Assembly (NCBI GenBank): GCA_963576565.1
Contig: OY755039.1
Span: 72,186,771 to 72,250,770 of the forward strand
DNA from: Aspidapion aeneum
Taxonomy: Eukaryota; Arthropoda; Insecta; Coleoptera; Brentidae
Direction of reading: 5' to 3'
Length of the DNA: 64,000 nt
Positions 1 to 10,700 of the stretch are shown one piece after another (within the stretch, counting starts at the first letter, position 1; each line of letters starts with the position of its first letter). The notes beneath the pieces were generated by a model. It ran no database searches. It was not told the DNA's origin and saw only the letters and a program-made list of their open reading frames with translations. The translations under genes and the position numbers were made by a program.

Positions 1-484
1 TCCTCATCAATCCGACACCTGGAAAAATTTTTATTCGGGGTCAAAGGTCACAAAAATGGGTTTTTCGCGATTTTCAGCAAAACGGTAAGTTTTATCACAA
101 AATTAGCTCAGATCAAAATTGTAGAGCAGGTAATTATCTACAAAAAATGTCCAAGATTTTTTTTCCTAAGAGCCACCGTTTCCTAGATATAACAATTCAA
201 AAAGTTCGAGGAGTTTATAAGAAATTCAGTGATGTATATATGTAGTGTACTTATACATATTACGACAATTCCAACTCCTCGAACTTTTTGAATTGTTATA
301 TCTAGGAAACGGTGGCTCTTAGGAAAAAAATCTTGGACATTTTTTGTAGATAATTACCTGCTCTACAATTTTGATCTGAGCTAATTTTGTGATAAAACTT
401 ACCGTTTTGCTGAAAATCGCGAAAAATCCATTTTTGTGACGTTTGACCCCGAATAAATATTTTTCCAGGTGTCGGATTGATGAG
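1..484. repeat. Foldback inverted repeat, cut by the window edge
   Basis: The sequence from about 1 to 213 returns as a near-perfect reverse complement at about 273-484, around a short spacer (214-272). One arm begins TCCTCATCAATCCGACACCT and the other ends with its complement. The arms differ at only a few bases, so the element is young or kept homogeneous. Its left end lies outside the window, so size and target duplication cannot be judged. The short open frame at 319-531 on the minus strand is a by-product. Confidence 0.85.
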
Positions 485-1480
485 GACTTTTTAGGATTCA
501 TTTTTAATGTTGTTTTGAACAATCCTACCAAGTTTCAGCCTAGTGCGAATTTATGTAACCTTACATGCATTTTTTGTTCTAATTTGACCGGATTATAAAC
601 TCAGCATAAAATATTGCAGCATAAGCAGAAGTGCTAGATTTCAATAATATAATAAAAAAACAGTAAATTGAGGCATTTGGGGCAATCATCTTAAGTGACT
701 GTTTACTTACCTTACTACTATACCCCAAGAGTAAAGAGAAAAAATATTAAATACTTAGTAAAACAAACCAAAACTTGGAGGCAAACATAGGGTGCAAATT
801 CTGCGATCTTCTATGCGCGATCATCTGTGCCGGACGCATATTTGTATACAACACCCAGGATCGCCACTCGGCTTTCGCCCGAACATCTCTGGTAAATAGC
901 ATACGATATGGTAAATCGCTTGGGTAACTAACACCCGTGATCGCAAAAATGTCCGTTAAAAATCAGTCTGTATTTCAGAACCACAATCTTTCTCAAGAAA
1001 GAATTCGTAAATTTCTAACATACATATATTTTTTTAAAACATACTCTCCTGGCCTCTTTCCCGGGATCCTAGAGAATGTAAAACCTAACCGTTGGCAATC
1101 GATCGCCAACGTAACCGAACCGTGTCAATGTAGAATAGGGCTTCATTGACACGGTTACGGCAGCGTTCGGGCTACAACCGAATCGCAATCATGGACCTCG
1201 TTTACAAATATGCATGCCGGACTGACCACAGAACACTTGACTGACCTTTGCTTGGCCGCGGGAGACGTGACGAAAACTTACGAATGATGCCGCCGTTGCT
1301 TAGGGCTGTTTTTACAGACGTTCCTCAGGCTTCGTTTATTTATTTCTTAAATGTGTTATTTTATATTGATGACAGAGAAAAAAAATGGGGAACAACTATG
1401 AATTCGGGTCATTTCTCATGTCTTTTTATCACATTATTTTTGATTTAGGCACATAATTTTGATAAAGGAGGACAAATGGC
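485..1480. other. Intergenic DNA with one short hairpin
   Basis: I see no convincing gene here. A short hairpin lies at about 1119-1157, with stem CCGTGTCAATG and its complement around a 13-base loop. A stretch at about 1060-1090 (CCCGGGATCCTAGAG) recurs at about 1978 and in reverse at about 2148, so part of this belongs to a dispersed repeat. Confidence 0.4.
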
Positions 1481-1481
1481 G

Positions 1482-1565
1482 TCCTCCACAGGGTCTGTGG
1501 AGGACGGAGGACATTTTGCCTCAAAGGAGGACTGTCCTCCTGGCTGGAGGACGGTTGGCAACCCT
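1482..1565. repeat. GGAGGAC-rich repeat, probable transposon end
   Basis: The motif GGAGGAC and its complement recur about eight times in 80 bases, ending GGTTGGCAACCCTA. That ending resembles the terminal inverted repeat of many insect DNA transposons. No partner end was found in the window, so this is at best a solo end. Confidence 0.35.
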
Positions 1566-1913
1566 AGTTGTAAGCTTTAGTTAAGCTAGAGAACGAACGA
1601 AATTTTTTTTCCATAAAAACACAAGTACGGTTCTGTTTATTGTTTATACTCACCTATGAAATGTTATTCCTTTTGATATCTTCTAATCTACTCTGCTTCT
1701 GCTACCATAATAACGTAAAGCATAAAACACAATGTTCGTTTTCAAAAAAACTAGCAAAAATGCCACTCGAATCTTTAAGAAAACGCAATTTAAATGAAAA
1801 TAAAGCTCGATCGATCTGATCGATCGCGATGACAGAAGTATCTAAACAATATGGCCGAAGGGGGTACATGTAAATTACGTCATGTCAGCTCCCTTTATTC
1901 TACCTCGATGGAT

Positions 1914-2235
1914 CTAACCGAACCGAACCAAAGCAAACTAAACCAATATTAAAAAAAAAACTTTTCTGACTTCCTACCCGGGATCCTAGAGGATGTGGAT
2001 CCGAACCGGACTGTACCGAACCGAACCTATCCAAACCTAACCCTACCCAACTAAACCTAATTAGCAGTACGTGTTGTAGTTTAGTTTGGTTAGGTTAGGT
2101 TTGGTTCAGTTTAGTTAGGTTCGGTTTGGTTCGGTTCGGATTCACATCCTCTAGGATCCCGGGCAGGAAGTCAGGAAAGTTTTTTTTTTAAATTATTGGT
2201 TCAGTTTCCTTTGGTTCGGTTCGGTTAGATTTGAT
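1914..2235. repeat. Inverted repeat with telomere-like TTCGG/TTAGG pentamers
   Basis: Arms at about 1914-2060 and 2075-2235 are inverted copies. Both carry GGGATCCTAGAGGATGTG or its complement and an A/T homopolymer next to TTTCTGACTTCCT. The inner parts are built from AACCG/AACCT on the left and GGTTC/GGTTA on the right, resembling the insect telomere unit TTAGG and a TTCGG variant. It looks like a MITE whose loop filled with pentamer microsatellite. Confidence 0.6.
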
Positions 2236-2911
2236 TAGGTTTTGTTAGGTTAGGTTTTTGAAACTTTTTATTTTCATGTGGTTAGAATCATTCAAGTGAA
2301 AATCACCCTGTATTCATCTATTCTAATACATAAGGTAAATAATATTGGTAGATCTGCGCATGCGAAGTCAGGGATTGAAAGTGGACTTGGTAGCGCTAGC
2401 CTCTTGTTCAAAAATTGTCTAGTTTTACATTTTTAATTTGTAAAATGTTTATACTTTACCTAAATTATTTGAGATTTTCTGCGTAGCCTCTACAAGTGGC
2501 TGAAACACAGGTCTCGTAAACTGCTGCATTTTTTCCAACCCAGTTTGCATGTTACTTCTCAGGTTTTCCGTAATTTTCATCCAAAACGGTTGCTCCGGTC
2601 TTGGTTTTATGTAGTAGGTGTTGTATGGGTAGTTAATGACGTCTTTCTTGTAAAAACCTTAAAAAATATGTTAGAGATTTATTGTAAATTCAAAACTAAG
2701 CCTAGCAGTAATCAGGCAATACCTTTATTTAAATAGTGCTGGACCGTAATGCGGCTAGGTCAAATGAGTTGTTGAAACATTTTTTTTTATAAGCCGTCCA
2801 TTATTTTTAAATCTACTTTTAAATGTTTAATCAGTAGGTTCGGTTCGGTTCGGTTCGGTGTATGAGGTTGTATTTTTTCGTTACGCTATGTTTATTGTTC
2901 TGTTCATCATA
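2236..2911. other. No gene seen; short TTCGG array at 2836-2858
   Basis: This AT-rich stretch shows no coding pattern I can support. Near its right end is a short perfect (GGTTC) run of about four units, a relative of the TTCGG runs at 10155 and 60951. Confidence 0.4.
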
Positions 2912-3827
2912 CGAGGGTGGATCAAATATAAAAAAGCCTTTTAAACGTACTAACGGAAAAGTCATTCAAGATGAACGTGGGCGTTATAATTTTGGAGTAG
3001 GGATATTCAGCAGCATGTAGGCGGCTGGTAGTGCCGCGATGCTCATTTGGCCAAGAGCAATCGCAATGAGCGAGAAGAAAGTACACAGCAGTGTTGCGCA
3101 AAGAATAATCATTAAATTTCTTACACGCGAAAACGTGAAACCTGCTGAAATTCGATGCAGATGGCGAGCACAGTTCGGAAATAAGACGCTTTCGTGGGTA
3201 CCTGTAAAAACTTGGTGCAAAGAAATTAACGACGGCGGTGAGCGCGTCGACAACGTGAGTCACCCACGTCGTCCTGCAGGCAAAGTTTTAGCGACCGTTT
3301 TCTGGGACTGGGGAGGAGTTTTGTTGATCGATTTTTGGCACGAGCGAATAACAATAAACGCGGCTTACTACTGCAAGTTACTCGACCAGATAAAGCTTGA
3401 TTATCGCCAAAATTGACAAGCGCACCCCATCCAAGACATGTTGCTCCTGCGTGACAACGCTAGACTTGATACGGCAGCTTTAACACAGGCCAAAATCAAA
3501 GAAATGCACTGGACTGTGATGGAATACCCTCCACATAGTCCAGATTTATCACCTTGCGATTTTCATATGTTTGGCCCACTCAAAGATTCACTGGGAGGCG
3601 AGCAATTTCAGACCAATGAAGAGGTGGAGGCATTCGTGCGCAACTGGTTAGATACTCGCCCAGCTTCCTTTTATGAAAACGGGATTAAGAAACTGTCAAA
3701 CAGTTGGGAAAAGTGTATTAACAGATAAGGAGGATGTGTAGAAAAGTAGAAAAAAAATCTGTTTTGTATCATGTTTCTAAATAACTAGTTTATAAACAAA
3801 GATTTGTTTATATTTGATCCACCCTCG
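2912..3827 (+). mobile_element. Mariner-type transposon, internally deleted
   Basis: The ends are inverted copies of CGAGGGTGGATCAAATATA, each flanked by TA (2910-2911 and 3828-3829), the target duplication of Tc1/mariner elements. Full-length mariners are about 1.3 kb. This copy is 916 bp and codes for the first and last parts of a transposase on the plus strand (separate entry). It is non-autonomous but keeps both ends. Confidence 0.9.
3069..3728 (+). pseudogene. Mariner transposase, deleted and interrupted
   Basis: Mariner transposase cuts and pastes DNA using a DD34D catalytic triad after an N-terminal helix-turn-helix. Here the N-terminal part (REN.KPAEI..R...QFG) runs directly into the central core motif AGKVLATVFWD. 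The segment that normally carries the first catalytic Asp (the DE-W motif) is therefore missing, roughly 100 residues. A TGA at 3414-3416 interrupts the same frame. It then resumes with LLLRDNARLDTA, carrying the second Asp, and HSPDLSPCDFHMF, carrying the third, ending in SWEKCINR and a stop at 3728. The start is approximate. The protein cannot be catalytic. Confidence 0.88.
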
Positions 3828-3829
3828 TA

Positions 3830-4577
3830 TTTTTAAAATAATAATAAAAATAGATGATTTGAAGGATCTCCATTTAAAAATACATTGTATCCATTATAAT
3901 AGACCATTTTCCGATAGACAAGGATGGGGAAAATGGGTTGCAAGCGAGAAATGCCTTTAACTTTAATATTTATATACTTTCGAAAATAGAAATTACGATC
4001 GGATTCTTTTTTCATATTTTTTTTCTGTATTGCAGAATACTCACAAAAAAAGATGAAAAATATAAAAAAAATCTGTACTAAAACACATCCTTAAAAGAAG
4101 ATAAATAAATAATGCAAAATTGTTAGTTAAAAAAGTGATAGATCAGCTGACAAAATTCAAAAAACGGTCAAAATAAGTTGCCATATTTTACGCCGCAACT
4201 GCGCAAGCAATATTTTATTATATTACCTTATTAAGTTGCTGTTATTTAAAAGTACCTAAGTAATATGTTAATACATATTGACGTTTTACCTATTATTTGA
4301 GGTTACCCAAGAAATATTTTGTTGGTGGTGTTATGTTCTTGTGAATCATAGAAGTTAGGTGCGAACGGAGCAAGTTGGCCAACTTTTTAAATTGTTTTCT
4401 TTTTTTGATGATCGTTTTCTTTTAATATGTTAATGTCCGCGAAGACGGACTGAGTTAAATTGGCAAAGGAAAAATAAACCAGTTTTTATTTTTCATAAAT
4501 TATTCCTCTTTTGTAAAACAAGTAGCTAACTAATAAATAACAAGAGAATTGGTTCGTTTATGTGTACATACTTTAGT
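3830..4577. other. AT-rich DNA, nothing recognised
   Basis: This lies beyond the last identified exon of the minus-strand gene. It could be a further intron or 3' flank. I found no continuation exon, although the gene may extend past it. Confidence 0.3.
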
Positions 4578-4609
4578 TCAATTTTGTTGTAAAAGCCAAC
4601 TTTTCATAC

Positions 4610-4751
4610 CTATGCTATTTTCATTTAAAGTATTATCATAATAGTGATTCTGTTGTCGGCCAGTATTAACTTCTGCATAGGCAGCATAGTCATTTTCTTG
4701 GTAAGAATCTCTGATTGGTTGCTTAGATTCTTGGTCATCATCAGTAGTAGC
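4610..4751 (-). CDS. Host gene exon 8, possibly terminal
   Basis: The acceptor is TTTTTTATTCAACAG, about 18 bp from the edge of the pentamer array. The exon encodes ATTDDDQESKQPIRDSYQEN, then Tyr/Asn/Gln-rich sequence ending NTLNENSI. A donor GTATGA at 4609 would split a Gly codon like most earlier junctions and favours another exon downstream. Without that splice the frame reads GMKSWLLQQN and stops at 4578. I cannot decide between these. Confidence 0.75.
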
Positions 4752-7700
4752 CTGTTGAATAAAAAAGCATTGTATTATATTGCATTGTATTGAACTGTAG
4801 TGTATTGTGTTGTGTTGTGTTGTGTTGTGTTGTGTTTTGTCGTGTCGTGTCGTGTCGTGTCGTGTCATGTCGTGTCGTGTCGTGTCATGTCATGTCGTAT
4901 CGTGTCGTGTCGTGTCGTGTCGTGTCGTGTCGTGTCGCGTCGCCTCGTATCGTATCGTCTCGTCTCGTCTCGTCTCGTCTCGTCTCGTCTCGTCTCGTCT
5001 CGTGTCGTGTCGTGTCGTGTCGTGTCGTGTCGTGTCGTGTCGTGTCGTGTCGTGTCGTGTCGTGTCGTGTCGTGTCGTGTCGTGTCGTGTCGTGTCGTGT
5101 CGTGTCGTGTCGTGTCGTGTCGTGTCGTGTCGTGTCGTGTCGTGTCGTGTCGTGTCGTGTCGTGTCGTGTCGTGTCGTGTCGTGTCGTGTCGTGTCGTGT
5201 CGTGTCGTGTCGTGTCGTGTCGTGTCGTGTCGTGTCGTGTCGTGTCGTGTCGTGTCGTGTCGTGTCGTGTCGTGTCGTGTCGTGTCGTGTCGTGTCGTGT
5301 CGTGTCGTGTCGTGTCGTGTCGTGTCGTGTCGTGTCGTGTCGTGTCGTGTCGTGTCGTGTCGTGTCGTGTCGTGTCGTGTCGTGTCGTGTCGTGTCGTGT
5401 CGTGTCGTGTCGTGTCGTGTCGTGTCGTGTCGTGTCGTGTCGTGTCGTGTCGTGTCGTGTCGTGTCGTGTCGTGTCGTGTCGTGTCGTTTCGTGTCGTGT
5501 CGTGTCGTGTCGTGTCGTGTCGTGTCGTGTCGTGTCGTGTCTTGTCGTGTCGTGTCGTGTCGTGTCGTGTCGTGTCGTGTCGTGTCGTATCGTATCGTAT
5601 CGTATCGTATCGTATCGTATCGTATCGGATCGGATCGGATCGGATCGGATCGTATAGTAAAGTAGAGTAGAGTAGATCTTTATTTGCAAAAATTTTTACA
5701 GTATAATTGAGCAAATAGTGTCAAAAACCCATCAATAAACCTATCTCAAGAAAAATTTACGTTTTTGATTTAAAAATGTGAATATGTAAAATTTAAAATT
5801 TCATTAGCTTAATACAACTATGATAATCTCTACACCTAATACTAAAATTATCTGAAAGGTTTTGTAAAGTGTGAAATACATTACATTTTAAAAAATACAA
5901 AAATAAACAATTAGAAGCTCAAAAGAGCAAACATTTTAAAAATACCATTCAATACATTGAGAAACACTACAATTAAAAGGAAACACTCATAATGACAACA
6001 TAATTTAAAAAGGTTAAGAAGGCCTAGTAAAGAAATCCTCAACAGAATATGGTTCTAAATTGACCAGATGAGAAAAACCTTTTTTTTTAAAGCTTTTACG
6101 TTTTGCTCACTTTGTATATCTCTTGAAAGGTTGTTAAAAAATTTTACACACACATAGAGTGGGATGTGTTCTGTTAAAGACAATCTATGGACCGGAATAT
6201 TAAGGTTTGAGCTCATGACTCGGTAAAATGTGACTGAAGCATTGAAAATTGTTAAAAACAAACATGATACACTCAAATATATAGACAGCAGTGAAAGTAA
6301 GAATATTTAACGTTTTAAATTTACTTCTACAGGAATCTCTAGCCTTCATTCCTAGGATGGTCCTTACCACTCTTTTTTGTAAGGAAAATACATCTGATGC
6401 TCCCACAGCTCCCCCCCCCAGAATATCACTCCATAGCGCATTATTGAGTAGAAATTTGCATAATATACAGAGAGCAGCACATCTTGTTGCAGATAGTCTT
6501 TCAAAATTCTTATTGAATAACAAGCTGAATTTAACTTTTTTAAGACATTTTGTATTTGAACCCCCCATGTCGTATCGTATCGTATCGTATCGTATCGTAT
6601 CGTATCGTATCGTATCGTATCGTATCGTATCGTATCGTATCGTATCGTATCGTATCGTATCGTATCGTATCGTATCGTATCGTATCGTATCGTATCGTAT
6701 CGTATCGTATCGTATCGTATCGTATCGTATCGTATCGTATCGTATCGTATCGTATCGTATCGTATCGTATCGTATCGTATCGTATCGTATCGTATCGTAT
6801 CGTATCGTATCGTATCGTATCGTATCGTATCGTATCGTATCGTATCGTATCGTATCGTATCGTATCGTATCGTATCGTATCGTATCGTATCGTATCGTAT
6901 CGTATCGTATCGTATCGTATCGTATCGTATCGTATCGTATCGTATCGTATCGTATCGTATCGTATCGTATCGTATCGTATCGTATCGTATCGTATCGTAT
7001 CGTATCGTATCGTATCGTATCGTATCGTATCGTATCGTATCGTATCGTATCGTATCGTATCGTATCGTATCGTATCGTATCGTATCGTATCGTATCGTAT
7101 CGTATCGTATCGTATCGTATCGTATCGTATCGTATCGTATCGTATCGTATCGTATCGTATCGTATCGTATCGTATCGTATCGTATCGTATCGTATCGTAT
7201 CGTATCGTATCGTATCGTATCGTATCGTATCGTATCGTATCGTATCGTATCGTATCGTATCGTATCGTATCGTATCGTATCGTATCGTATCGTATCGTAT
7301 CGTATCGTATCGTATCGTATCGTATCGTATCGTATCGTATCGTATCGTATCGTATCGTATCGTATCGTATCGTATCGTATCGTATCGTATCGTATCGTAT
7401 CGTATCGTATCGTATCGTATCGTATCGTTGCGTATCGTATCGTATCGTATCGTATCGTATCGTATCGTATCGTATCGTATCGTATCGTATCGTATCGTAT
7501 CGTATCGTATCGTATCGTATCGTATCGTATCGTATCGTATCGTATCGTATCGTATCGTATCGTATCGTATCGTATCGTATCGTATCGTATCGTATCGTAT
7601 CGTATCGTATCGTATCGTATCGTATCGTATCGTTGCGTATCGTATCGTATCGTATCGTATCGTATCGTATCGTATCGTATCGTATCGTATCGTATCGTAT

Positions 7701-10700
7701 CGTATCGTATCGCATCGCATCGTATCGTATCGCATCGCATCGCATCGCATCGCATCGCATCGCATCGCATGGTATTGTATTGTATTGTATTGTATTGTAT
7801 TGTATTGTATTGTATTGTATTGTATTGTATTGTATTGTATTGTATTGTATTGTATTGTATTGTATTGTATTGTATTGTATTGTATTGTATTGTATTGTAT
7901 TGTATTGTATTGTATTGTATTGTATTGTATTGTATTGTATTGTATTGTATTGTATTGTATTGTATTGTATTGTATTGTATTGTATTGTATTGTATTGTAT
8001 TGTATTGTATTGTATTGTATTGTATTGTATTGTATTGTATTGTATTGTATTGTATTGTATTGTATTGTATTGTATTGTATTGTATTGTATTGTATTGTAT
8101 TGTATTGTATTGTATTGTATTGTATTGTATTGTATTGTATTGTATTGTATTGTATTGTATTGTATTGTATTGTATTGTATTGTATTGTATTGTATTGTAT
8201 TGTATTGTATTGTATTGTATTGTATTGTATTGTATTGTATTGTATTGTATTGTATTGTATTGTATTGTATTGTATTGTATTGTATTGTATTGTATTGTAT
8301 TGTATTGTATTGTATTGTATTGTATTGTATTGTATTGTATTGTATTGTATTGTATTGTATTGTATTGTATTGTATTGTATTGTATTGTATTGTATTGTAT
8401 TGTATTGTATTGTATTGTATTGTATTGTATTGTATTGTATTGTATTGTATTGTATTGTATTGTATTGTATTGTATTGTATTGTATTGTATTGTATTGTAT
8501 TGTATTGTATTGTATTGTATTGTATTGTATTGTATTGTATTGTATTGTATTGTATTGTATTGTATTGTATTGTATTGTATTGTATTGTATTGTATTGTAT
8601 TGTATTGTATTGTATTGTATTGTATTGTATTGTATTGTATTGTATTGTATTGTATTGTATTGTATTGTATTGTATTGTATTGTATTGTATTGTATTGTAT
8701 TGTATTGTATTGTATTGTATTGTATTGTATTGTATTGTATTGTATTGTATTGTATTGTATTGTATTGTATTGTATTGTATTGTATTGTATTGTATTGTAT
8801 TGTATTGTATTGTATTGTATTGTATTGTATTGTATTGTATTGTATTGTATTGTATTGTATTGTATTGTATTGTATTGTATTGTATTGTATTGTATTGTAT
8901 TGTATTGTATTGTATTGTATTGTATTGTATTGTATTGTATTGTATTGTATTGTATTGTATTGTATTGTATTGTATTGTATTGTATTGTATTGTATTGTAT
9001 TGTATTGTATTGTATTGTATTGTATTGTATTGTATTGTATTGTATTGTATTGTATTGTATTGTATTGTATTGTATTGTATTGTATTTTATTGTATTGTAT
9101 TGTATTGTATTGTATTGTATTGTATTGTATTGTATTGTATTGTATTGTATTGTATTGTATTGTATTGTATTGTATTGTATTGTATTGTATTGTATTGTAT
9201 TGTATTGTATTGTATTGTATTGTATTGTATTGTATTGTATTGTATTGTATTGTATTGTATTGTATTGTATTGTATTGTAATGTATTGTATTGTATTCTGA
9301 TAAATTCTTAATAGTTTTACCTTTGCTGGTTGAATTCCTAGTTCAGGATGAGCATACTGAAGTACAGGTGTTCTTACACCTTCACTAAAGGTGACAGTAC
9401 TTGGGGGACTGTACATCTCAGAAGCTGGATAGTAAACATTTCCTAAATTATATTAATTAAATGTTAGGTAATAATAAAAATATCGATCGAAGATTTAAAT
9501 CTTAAGTTAGTAACTGTTTAAAATAACGAAAACATACACCCTAAGCAATTTTGGCAATATTTTTTTTTGGGCCAGTTAGCGATTTTTGTAGCTATTTCAA
9601 TTCTGATTATGTACAACTAGAAAATATAATAAATTGGTAAAAAAATTTTTTAAGTCACAAGCTTTTTTAAAGTGCACTAAAAATTAAAAAATAATTTTCT
9701 AACATTCTAATATTATCATAATAATAAAAACGATGGCCGACTGATGGAAATTTTGACGATGTTAGCACGATAAGATATCCGTATCAATTAAATATCACTA
9801 TTTGCAAGAAATAATCTAGCAGAAAAATGCAGAGGTAGCAAACCCACCCAACCCGACCCAAGATACCCCAGCATTTCTCTGACATAGGTATGGCAATGGC
9901 ATAACATTGCGGCACATCAAACATATTTTTGATGACCTGCTATGTTGAATATTCTTTAAGTGTTTAGATCACAAATTTAGATTAACTTATGCTTTGATTT
10001 GCGGACATCGCTTTTATTATTATGATAATATTAGAATGTTAATTAAATGAAAATATTTGTTCAATAACAGAACAGAAGAGTTTATTCTAGATTATAATGA
10101 AATCGCTGATCGTGAGTTGTTTGGAAACTCATTTTTCTATTGGGGGAAGGAGAGGGTTCGGTTCGGTTCGGTTCGGTTCGGTTCGGTTCGGTTCGGTTCG
10201 GTTCATTCGGGGGTAGAGGTAGAAATATATTTTTTGTTTGGGCTGTATTGCCATCGGACCTTTATGCATATACCAAATTTTATAAAAGTCATTTGAAGTG
10301 AAGTGAGTCAAAAACGCAAACGAAGGGGGTGGGGGGTAGGGTGGGAGGACATTTTTTCATTATTGTTGTATTGTCATCGGACCTCTATATGTATACCAAA
10401 TTTCATCCAAATCGGATAATGTGAAGTGTGTCAAAAACGCATTTTTCTATAGATGGGGGTGGGGGTAGGAGTGGTAGGATTTTTTTTTTCAATGTTGTAT
10501 TGTCATCGGACCACTATATGTATACCAAATTTCATCCAAATCGGATAATGGGAAGGGTGTCAAAAACGCATTTTCTATGGAAGGGGGTTAGGGTAGGATA
10601 TTTTTTTTAATGTTGTATTGTCATCGGACCACAATGTGAATACCAAATTTCATCCAAATCGGATAATGGGAAGTGTGTCAAAAACTTATTTTTCTATGAA

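Noticed and set aside
2080..2260. A true telomere or telomere fusion
   Set aside because: The pentamer runs are short, mixed TTCGG/TTAGG, and arranged as arms of a MITE-like inverted repeat inside ordinary sequence.
4790..5714. Five overlapping open frames on both strands over CGTGT repeats
   Set aside because: Same artefact as above; the simultaneous opening of both strands rules out selection for coding.
6200..9311. Very long open frames (up to 1006 codons) over the pentamer arrays
   Set aside because: A 5-bp unit without stop trinucleotides in any phase is open in all frames. The predicted pentapeptide repeats (SYRIV, LYCIV and similar) carry no protein signal, and the arrays lie in an intron.
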